This document shows, piece after piece, positions 1 through 5,131 of a stretch of 5,131 nucleotides of DNA. Position 1 is the first letter of the stretch, and the number at the start of each line of letters is the position of its first letter. A program made the translations under genes and the position numbers. The notes below the pieces were generated by a model that did not search any database, was not told the origin of the DNA, and saw only the letters and a list, made by a program, of their open reading frames with translations. Origin of the DNA: Chloroflexota bacterium (GTDB lineage: Bacteria; Chloroflexota; Limnocylindria; Limnocylindrales; Limnocylindraceae); assembly GCA_947483025.1 (NCBI GenBank), contig CANKMK010000054.1, positions 1 to 5,131 on the forward strand, read 5' to 3'.

Positions 1-2
1 GA

Positions 3-278
3 CTCTTGGAGTGGAACGACAAGTACCTCTTTGCAAAGTTCGGCATTGCCGAAGATGGCCGACCGGTGCTCAGCATCGAGTTGCGTGCTGAGCAGGCAAC
101 GGAGAGCGATCTTGTTGAGGCACTCGCCCGTACCGTGTTGATCGCCGACCGCCTCCTCGATGAGACCGCCGCATGGATCTGGATCGGGGGCCGAATCCCC
201 GCCGATGACGGTTCCCCGCGCCGGAACCAGCCCCTTTTGCACGCCGTCCCCGATCTCGCCGATCGTCTGGAGGGGTAG
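3..278 (+). CDS. YbjN-domain protein, C-terminal part (5' end outside window)
   Basis: This is the 3' end of a gene whose frame is open back to the window edge. A TTG at 6 could serve as a start, but it is probably just an internal leucine codon. The visible part begins LLEWNDKYLFAKFGIAEDG and continues with a beta-strand-like stretch (VLSIELRAE). A helix with an Ala-Asp pair (LIADRL, residues 43-50 counted from the TTG) follows. The pattern 'leu-leu-x-x-asn, lys-phe, acidic-asp-gly, acidic strand, long helix ending in ala-asp' resembles YbjN-family domains. These have a fold like type III secretion chaperones and are often annotated as putative sensory transduction regulators with no firm biochemical role. 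The last 35 residues are Pro/Arg/Asp-rich and look like a disordered tail. There is no membrane segment or signal peptide in the visible part. The family call rests on pattern memory only; the reading frame itself is more certain. Confidence 0.55.
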   Translation, partial: LLEWNDKYLFAKFGIAEDGRPVLSIELRAEQATESDLVEALARTVLIADRLLDETAAWIWIGGRIPADDGSPRRNQPLLHAVPDLADRLEG

Positions 279-301
279 CCTCCGACCGCTCGCCGCAGGG
301 C

Positions 302-307
302 TATGCT
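302..307 (+). promoter_or_regulatory. Candidate -10 box for a leaderless transcript
   Basis: TATGCT fits the TANNNT -10 pattern and matches TATAAT at four of six positions. It ends 6 bases before the ATG of the phosphoribosyltransferase, so transcription would begin at or next to that ATG and give a leaderless mRNA. This arrangement is common in Actinobacteria, Deinococcota and some other lineages. No recognisable -35 element lies 16-18 bases upstream, and there is no extended -10 TGn. The alternative is translation from an AGGG at 297-300, whose 13-base spacing is long, on a transcript read through from the upstream gene. Confidence 0.3.
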
Positions 308-313
308 TCGCCT

Positions 314-1384
314 ATGGCTGAACTTGATCGCCCCACGCGACCCGTCCCGCGGCCGCTTCCTGCGCTCCTCACCGGCGAGAACGCCGACGTCTACTTCTTG
401 CGCTCCGAACGCGTCTTGGCTGGGGAGGGGCGTAATCCAGTCGTAACGATGGAGGTCTTCTGCCGCCGTGCCGGCGCCACCCTCTGCGGCATCGATGAGG
501 CGAAGGGGCTCCTCTCCCTTGCACTCGAAGCAGATGCCGCCGCTGGCAACGCAGCAGTCTGGGCGCTGAAGGATGGCGATCTCATCGAGGCGAAAGAGGT
601 CGTCTTACGCATTCGCGCGCCATATCAGTCAATTGCACGCTTTGAGACGGCGTATTTGGGAATGATGGCGCACGGCACCGGGTGGGCGACCGCAGCGCGC
701 GCCATCGTCGATGCTGCTGCGCCAACGCCAGTGATCGCCTTCGGCGCGCGGCACGTGCATCCAAACATTACGGATCGTCTCGACTACGCCGCGATCATCG
801 GCGGTGCAGCCAGCGCCTCGACGACGGCGGGGAGTTCGCGAGCTGGACGATTGCCCGTGGGCACCATGCCACATGCGCTCGTCCTCATTTACGGCGACAC
901 CGTCGAAGCCGCACTCGCCTTTGACCGTCAGATTGAGCCTGAGGTTCCACGCATCGTGCTGGTTGACACCTTCCGTGATGAGAGCGAAGAGTCGGCGCGC
1001 GTTGCTGCAGCACTGGGGAGCAAACTTGGTGGCGTACGCCTTGATCGCGCGAGTGAACTTGGTGGGGTAACTCCCGCCCTCGTTGCAGAGGTGCGCGCCG
1101 CTCTCGACGCCGCCGGCGCAACGGCGGCGCAGATCGTCATCTCGGGTGGCCTCTCGCTGGAGCGCATCGCCGAATTCAAGGCGGCAGGGTCACGCGTGGA
1201 CACCTATGCCGTTGGGAGTGCGATTTCGGGCGTTCGGCCGATCGACTTCACCGCGGACATTCACGAGATCGATGGGCAGCCGATCGGGAAGCGCGGGCGA
1301 CCCTCGGGGGTCACCGCATCGCCGCGGCTCCGCGAGGTGGATCTGGCCGCCTGGCGTGCCGCCCTTACCCCTGCAACGCGCTAG
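314..1384 (+). CDS. Nicotinate phosphoribosyltransferase (short, Thermoplasma-like type)
   Basis: The 356-residue protein is the salvage enzyme that joins nicotinate to PRPP, with ATP hydrolysis, giving nicotinate mononucleotide for NAD synthesis. It should be a soluble cytoplasmic enzyme. The N-terminal GENADVYFLR (21-30) matches the G-x-x-T/A-D-x-Y-F substrate-tunnel motif, followed by a small beta domain to about residue 100. The helix FETAYLGMMAHGTG (110-123) is the usual 'E-x-x-L-G' segment. FGARHVHP (143-150), IIGGAASAS (161-169) and GTMPHAL (183-189) follow in the order expected for the family. The barrel continues with LVDTFRDE (216-223), the ISGGL phosphate-binding turn (276-280) and AVGSAISG (299-306). 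The length fits the compact archaeal-type form rather than PncB of enteric bacteria, so I give no symbol. The autophosphorylated histidine known from PncB could not be placed with confidence. The ATG at 314 keeps the motif order and leaves a 35-base gap upstream. The related enzyme quinolinate phosphoribosyltransferase is less likely because of the GTMPHAL and GGxxS motifs. Confidence 0.9.
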   Translation: MAELDRPTRPVPRPLPALLTGENADVYFLRSERVLAGEGRNPVVTMEVFCRRAGATLCGIDEAKGLLSLALEADAAAGNAAVWALKDGDLIEAKEVVLRIRAPYQSIARFETAYLGMMAHGTGWATAARAIVDAAAPTPVIAFGARHVHPNITDRLDYAAIIGGAASASTTAGSSRAGRLPVGTMPHALVLIYGDTVEAALAFDRQIEPEVPRIVLVDTFRDESEESARVAAALGSKLGGVRLDRASELGGVTPALVAEVRAALDAAGATAAQIVISGGLSLERIAEFKAAGSRVDTYAVGSAISGVRPIDFTADIHEIDGQPIGKRGRPSGVTASPRLREVDLAAWRAALTPATR

Positions 1385-1386
1385 GA
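1383..1386 (+). promoter_or_regulatory. Shine-Dalgarno element overlapping the upstream stop codon
   Basis: AGGA begins inside the TAG stop of the phosphoribosyltransferase gene and lies 7 bases before the GTG at 1394. This is good spacing for ribosome binding and supports the GTG as the true aminopeptidase start. It also suggests coupling of termination and re-initiation between the two genes. Confidence 0.5.
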
Positions 1387-1393
1387 TCTGGCG

Positions 1394-4021
1394 GTGAGTC
1401 TGACCATTGAAACCCCAGGAGCCGAGGCCCGAGATGTCTTGACGCAAGTCGAGGCTGCCGCCCGTGCCGCCGCCGTTTCCGATGTGCGCTACGCGCTCCG
1501 ACTCGACCTCGCCGCGAACGCGGCAACCTTCCGTGGGCACATCGTTACGCGCTTCTCCCTCGCCGCTGGACATGCTGGGCCGATCTTCCTCTGCTTCCGC
1601 GGACGCACCATCCACAGCCTCACGCTCAACGGGGTGGCCATCGGCTCTCCTGATTGGAACGGCTATCGCCTCACCCTCCCAGCCGCCCAGCTGAAGGCGG
1701 GCGCCGAGAACCTCCTCGAGGTTGCGTATGAGAACGCCTACGACACCGGTGGTGATGGTGTCTTCCGCTTTATCGATCCCGAAGATCAGGCCGAATACGT
1801 CTACACGAACTTTGAGCCATACGAGGCGCATCGCATGGCGCCACTCTTCGATCAGCCAGACATAAAGGCAAAGCTCTCGTTGACGGTCGCCGCCCCCGCC
1901 GCCTGGCAGGTCTTTGGCAATGGTGCGGAGACCGCGGCGAGCCCCGAAGGCGCTAGCGGCACACTGCACACCTTCGCCGAGACTCCGCCGCTTGCGAGTT
2001 ACCTCTTTAGCTTTGCCGCGGGGCCATTCGTTGGGCGACGCTTCGAGGTGGCGATTCCAGGCCGAGCGACCCCGGTGCAGGTTGGCCTCTGGTCGCGTGG
2101 CTCACTAGAGAAATACCTCTCGTACGACCTGTTCGAAAAGATGACGAGCCAAGCGTTCACCTACTTCGGCGATCTCTTCGGTCGCGAATACCCGTTCGAG
2201 AAGCTCGACCATGTCTACTGCCCAGAGTTCAACGTTGGCGCCATGGAGAACGTCGGCCTCATCACCTACACCGAGCGCTACATCTTCCTGAGCACGCCGA
2301 CCCCAAGCGACCTGACCGACCTTGCCGAGGTCGTCTTCCACGAGATCGCCCATATGTGGTTCGGCAACCTGGTCACGATGCGCTGGTGGGACGACCTCTG
2401 GCTCAACGAATCATTCGCCACCTACGCCGCTGCCCTCTGCCTCACCGAAGGATCGGAACACACGACCGCCTGGCAGGAGTTCAACGTGCAGCTCAAGCGT
2501 TGGTCGCTCGTTGAAGACGACTCGCCAACGACGCACCCAATCGCGGGCACCGTTGCCGACACGGACCAGACCTTCTTGAACTTTGACGGCATCACCTACG
2601 GCAAGGGTGGTGCGGTGCTCAAGCAGCTTGGAGCGCGGCTTGGACGCGCCGGATTCTCGGCGGGCCTGCGCCTCCACTTCCAGCGACATGCGTTTGGCAA
2701 CGCGACACTCGCCGAGTTCCTCGCCTCGCTCGAAGAGGGGAGCGGCGTTTCGCTCGCCGATTGGTCAGAACAGTGGCTGCGCACGAGCGGGCCGAACCGC
2801 CTCGGCGCCGTGGTCACCCCAGGTGCCAACGGCACCATCGGCAACCTGACCGTCACCCAAGAGGTGGTCTCGGGCGACAACGTGTTGCGTGAACACCTGC
2901 TGCGCGTCGCGCTCCTCTATCCGGGCGATGGACAGATAGTCGCCATTGAGCCACACGAAGCCTTGGTGACGGGGGCCCGCACCGATGTGCCGAGCGCCGC
3001 TGGCCGGCCGCTCCCGCTGGCGGTGATCCCAAACCATGACGACCTCGCCGTTGGCAAGCTTGGCCTCGACGAGGGAACGCTGCGCTTCGTCGAGACGCGG
3101 CTTGAGGCGATCCCTGACGGGCTCCTGCGTCAGCTCACCTGGATGGCGATCTACGAGCTCGTGCGCGATGGCCGCTACCCAGCGGCACGCTACGCGCAGT
3201 TGCTGATCGACCGCCTCCCGCACGAGGTTGATTCTTCGATTGTGCAGGGCGTGGTGGAGTCAACCCTTTATGGCCTTCTTCTGCGCTATCTCCCAGACGG
3301 GGAGCGCGAGCGTTGGGGGAGTCTCATCGTCGATGCCGCACGCGCCCGACTCGCCCGAGGCGGCAGCGAGGGGATGCGCATTGTCTGGTCGCGCGTCATG
3401 GTGATGGCCTCGGTCACGCCTCGCGATGTTGAGGAGACCTGGCAGGTTGCTGTGGGTGAGACGCCGCTCGACGGCGTTGAGATCGATCAGGATCATCGCT
3501 GGTCGCTGCTCGTACGCGCGGCCTCGTTTGGCGCACCGAACAGTGCGGAGCGCCTTGCAGCAGAGGCGCAGCGCGATCCGAGTGACCGCGGCGAACGTTC
3601 GCTCCTTGCCGCCGAAGTAGCAGCCCCAAATGTTGCAGCGAAGCGGGCAGCATGGGAGCGGATCCTTCGATCTGATGGGTATGGCAGCGTACGCAAGACA
3701 CTTGCCGCCGCGAGTGGATTTGCTTGGCCGTGGCAGCATGAGCTGCTCGCCCCATATGTCACCCAGATCCCAACCGCGCTCCTCGCTCTCGGGTCAGCAG
3801 ACGCAACGTTTGCGCGCGACCTGGTGACACGAAGTGCCTCCCTTGGGCTCTGGGGATCACCCGCATCCATGCTTGTCGCCGTTGATGCACTCCTCGCCAA
3901 CATCGCCGACCCAGCGCATGGCATCCCGCCGGTTGATGCGGCACGGCTGCGACGATTCGCGCTGCTTGAGCGCGATGGCCTGATTCGCGTGTTGCGACAG
4001 CAGGGCACCAGCGGCAAGTGA
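1394..4021 (+). CDS. pepN: Aminopeptidase N, M1 zinc metallopeptidase (S. lividans type)
   Basis: The 875-residue protein removes N-terminal amino acids from peptides, probably in late steps of cytoplasmic protein turnover. There is no signal peptide or membrane segment. A beta-rich N-terminal domain (about 28-220) carries TNFEPYEAHRMAPLFDQPD (138-156). N139 and E141 probably align with Q119 and E121 of the E. coli enzyme, which help bind the substrate amino end. The catalytic domain (about 225-460) has the exopeptidase motif GAMEN (282-286) and the zinc site HEIAH (316-320), with the third ligand E339 in LWLNES. Y402 in ITYGKGG is the expected transition-state tyrosine. All key residues are present. 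A small beta region (about 470-555) precedes an ERAP1-like helical C-terminal domain (about 556-865). The TQE, RTDVP and NHDDLA stretches resemble the Streptomyces lividans subgroup, and the length is close to its usual 830-870. The GTG start is supported by the AGGA at 1383-1386, and the gene lies 9 bases after its neighbour's stop. Specificity cannot be read from the sequence. Confidence 0.96.
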   Translation: MSLTIETPGAEARDVLTQVEAAARAAAVSDVRYALRLDLAANAATFRGHIVTRFSLAAGHAGPIFLCFRGRTIHSLTLNGVAIGSPDWNGYRLTLPAAQLKAGAENLLEVAYENAYDTGGDGVFRFIDPEDQAEYVYTNFEPYEAHRMAPLFDQPDIKAKLSLTVAAPAAWQVFGNGAETAASPEGASGTLHTFAETPPLASYLFSFAAGPFVGRRFEVAIPGRATPVQVGLWSRGSLEKYLSYDLFEKMTSQAFTYFGDLFGREYPFEKLDHVYCPEFNVGAMENVGLITYTERYIFLSTPTPSDLTDLAEVVFHEIAHMWFGNLVTMRWWDDLWLNESFATYAAALCLTEGSEHTTAWQEFNVQLKRWSLVEDDSPTTHPIAGTVADTDQTFLNFDGITYGKGGAVLKQLGARLGRAGFSAGLRLHFQRHAFGNATLAEFLASLEEGSGVSLADWSEQWLRTSGPNRLGAVVTPGANGTIGNLTVTQEVVSGDNVLREHLLRVALLYPGDGQIVAIEPHEALVTGARTDVPSAAGRPLPLAVIPNHDDLAVGKLGLDEGTLRFVETRLEAIPDGLLRQLTWMAIYELVRDGRYPAARYAQLLIDRLPHEVDSSIVQGVVESTLYGLLLRYLPDGERERWGSLIVDAARARLARGGSEGMRIVWSRVMVMASVTPRDVEETWQVAVGETPLDGVEIDQDHRWSLLVRAASFGAPNSAERLAAEAQRDPSDRGERSLLAAEVAAPNVAAKRAAWERILRSDGYGSVRKTLAAASGFAWPWQHELLAPYVTQIPTALLALGSADATFARDLVTRSASLGLWGSPASMLVAVDALLANIADPAHGIPPVDAARLRRFALLERDGLIRVLRQQGTSGK

Positions 4022-4695
4022 CCCCCTACCTCTCCGCCGCCACGAAGGCGGCAACGGCACGGCGCGCACTCCTCCTCTTGGCACTCCTTGCGCTCATCAG
4101 CGCCGGAACGATCATGGGCTACTTCTCCGTGCTCGACCTCGTTGCCATCAACCGGGCGACCGACGAGGACGCAACACGTGCATTTGGCACCGTGCGCACC
4201 GCAAACACACTCCTGCTCATCGCCATCCCAATCATTTGGCTCTTTCTGCTGCGTTGGTTGCGCGCAAGCCTGCGCAATGCCCATGCGCTGAACGCTCAGC
4301 ACCCGGCGGTGGCGCTCGCCAACATTGACCGTGCCGTTCTGCTCTCTGCGCTCCCAGGGCCGCTCCTCGGAGAGCCTGGCCGGCTCCTGGTCAGGCACAC
4401 CAGAAGCCTTGCCGAGGCACACGGCGGTACTGGTGCGTCGCGACCAAACGCCGATAACGGCTCTGCTCGCTGGGCGGGGCGACTCTCTCTCCTTGTCGCT
4501 CCACTTTGGATCGGAGGGTTGGTCACCTCCCACACGGATTCCGCTGCGATGATCTGGGTTGCTGCAGGCTGGGTAATCCTCTGCACAGTCGCCGTGCTGC
4601 TGCGCCAAGCGATCGCCAAGGTGCAGCTCAGCGAAGAGTTGCAGAGCGCACTTTTGACGGCAGAGCAGGTCGCCCGCGCGCGTACGGCGCGATAG
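4018..4695 (+). CDS. Small multi-pass membrane protein, possibly DUF4328-like
   Basis: The protein has 225 residues and about four membrane segments: 17-38 (after a basic N-terminus), 63-81, 153-170 and 176-196. A 70-residue polar loop (82-152) lies between the second and third. Segment two ends in FLLRWLRASLRN, and the loop contains LLSALPGPLLGEPGRLL. A Trp-Leu-Arg-Ala...Asn motif after a helix, followed by a Pro-containing stretch and a final pair of helices, recalls DUF4328 membrane proteins. The match is loose, and the usual Trp-Phe-x-Pro core is not evident. The tail after 197 is charged and probably cytoplasmic, as the positive-inside rule also suggests. The GTG start lies in the GTGA overlap with the aminopeptidase stop, so translation is probably coupled; the only upstream purine run (AGGG, 4002-4005) is 12 bases away. 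The next in-frame ATG (codon 33) would delete most of the first membrane segment, so the GTG is preferred. Function is unknown. Confidence 0.75.
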   Translation: MTPYLSAATKAATARRALLLLALLALISAGTIMGYFSVLDLVAINRATDEDATRAFGTVRTANTLLLIAIPIIWLFLLRWLRASLRNAHALNAQHPAVALANIDRAVLLSALPGPLLGEPGRLLVRHTRSLAEAHGGTGASRPNADNGSARWAGRLSLLVAPLWIGGLVTSHTDSAAMIWVAAGWVILCTVAVLLRQAIAKVQLSEELQSALLTAEQVARARTAR

Positions 4696-4697
4696 CG

Positions 4698-5131
4698 ATG
4701 GTCGTGGCCACCCGCCGCCTTCTCCCCAAGAACGAGACCATCTTCACTGGCGCCATCGTCGCTAGCGCGCTGGTGCTCGCCCTTCGCGGCTGGCTCCTCT
4801 TTCGCAGCGGCGACAACATCCTGGCCTACGCCGTAGACCCAGGGGTAGCGGCTGCGGGAATCCTCGGAGAGCAGCTTGCTCTTGCCGTGCTCCGGCTGAT
4901 CGCGGTCATTCTTGATGTTGCCGCTGGCCTCGCGATCATCGGTTGGATTGCGCGCCTGCAGCACGAGGAGATCATCACTGCGGGGGAGCGGAGGCTCGCA
5001 CTCCTTGTTGGCGCCCTCCCGTGGACCCCACTTCTCCTCGCGCAATCCATCGCCGCGCCGCCGGTGGCGATCTTGGTTTTTGCTGGGCATGCGGTGTGGG
5101 TTGGGTTAGCGGCAGTCATCCTGATGCGCGC
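4698..5131 (+). CDS. Membrane protein of unknown function (3' end outside window)
   Basis: An ATG two bases after the preceding TAG opens a frame with no stop for 144 codons to the window edge. The product begins MVVATRRLLPKNE, a basic N-terminus. Hydrophobic segments follow at about 15-35, 60-85, 100-120 and 123-143. A polar stretch after the first segment (36-56, with SGDN and VDPG) is probably outside. The second segment ends GWIARLQHEE, whose charged residues probably face the cytoplasm. Codon use matches the neighbouring genes, and the hydrophobic periodicity makes a chance frame unlikely. No Shine-Dalgarno sequence is visible, so expression probably depends on coupling to the gene before it. 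The layout (basic start, helix, polar loop, helix ending in Trp-x-x-Arg) loosely resembles that of the preceding protein, so the two may be distant paralogues or partners. No family is recognised. Confidence 0.75.
   Translation, partial: MVVATRRLLPKNETIFTGAIVASALVLALRGWLLFRSGDNILAYAVDPGVAAAGILGEQLALAVLRLIAVILDVAAGLAIIGWIARLQHEEIITAGERRLALLVGALPWTPLLLAQSIAAPPVAILVFAGHAVWVGLAAVILMR

Noticed and set aside
276..303. Inverted repeat TAGCC / GGCTA flanking the gap before the phosphoribosyltransferase, considered as a terminator.
   Set aside because: The stem has only five pairs with an 18-base loop and no following T-run, so it is within chance expectation.
1190..1969. A 259-codon open frame on the minus strand over the gene junction at 1384-1394.
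   Set aside because: It is antisense to motif-bearing parts of the phosphoribosyltransferase and aminopeptidase, and its Gly/Arg-rich product shows no domain.
2930..3070. Possible domain boundary or frameshift in the aminopeptidase near residues 510-560, where catalytic motifs end.
   Set aside because: The frame stays intact, and the region matches the expected beta linker leading into the ERAP1-like C-terminal domain of this subgroup.
3493..4608. A 371-codon open frame on the minus strand spanning the aminopeptidase end and the first membrane gene.
   Set aside because: It is antisense to two well-supported genes, is rich in Arg, Ser, Ala and Cys without recognisable domains, and is the kind of long shadow frame common in GC-rich DNA.
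4296..5090. A 264-codon minus-strand open frame over both membrane genes.
   Set aside because: It is highly charged and low in complexity, and it opposes two plus-strand frames with clear helix periodicity and operon-type spacing.

Overview
The window is a gene-dense, same-strand block of GC-rich bacterial chromosome. It holds five plus-strand reading frames with almost no intergenic space. From start to end these are: the 3' end of a probable YbjN-domain protein (3-278), a complete nicotinate phosphoribosyltransferase (314-1384), a complete M1 aminopeptidase N of the Streptomyces lividans type (1394-4021), a small multi-pass membrane protein (4018-4695), and a second membrane protein that starts at 4698 and runs off the window end. 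There are no RNA genes, mobile elements, CRISPR repeats, convincing terminators or long non-coding stretches. The longest gap is 35 bases (279-313).

The organism is a high-GC bacterium with CTC/CGC/GCC-rich codon use, GTG starts and tight gene packing. The aminopeptidase belongs to the type best known from Actinobacteria and also seen in Chloroflexota. The phosphoribosyltransferase is of the short type typified by the Thermoplasma enzyme. Together these lean towards Chloroflexota (perhaps a freshwater, compact-genome lineage) or an actinobacterial relative. This placement is inference and was not tested by any search.

The last four genes look like one transcription unit. The gaps are 9 bp (phosphoribosyltransferase to aminopeptidase, with a Shine-Dalgarno element on the upstream stop codon), a 4-bp GTGA overlap (aminopeptidase to membrane protein 1), and 2 bp (membrane protein 1 to membrane protein 2). 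The unit may begin at a TATGCT box just before the phosphoribosyltransferase ATG. That spacing would fit a leaderless transcript.

Two genes have clear biochemistry. One salvages nicotinate into the NAD pool, and the other trims N-terminal residues from peptides in the cytoplasm. Both are recycling functions, but no direct pathway link is visible. The two membrane proteins are the only part without a confident assignment. No previously undescribed system is evident. The most open question is what the membrane pair does and why it appears translationally coupled to a cytoplasmic peptidase.
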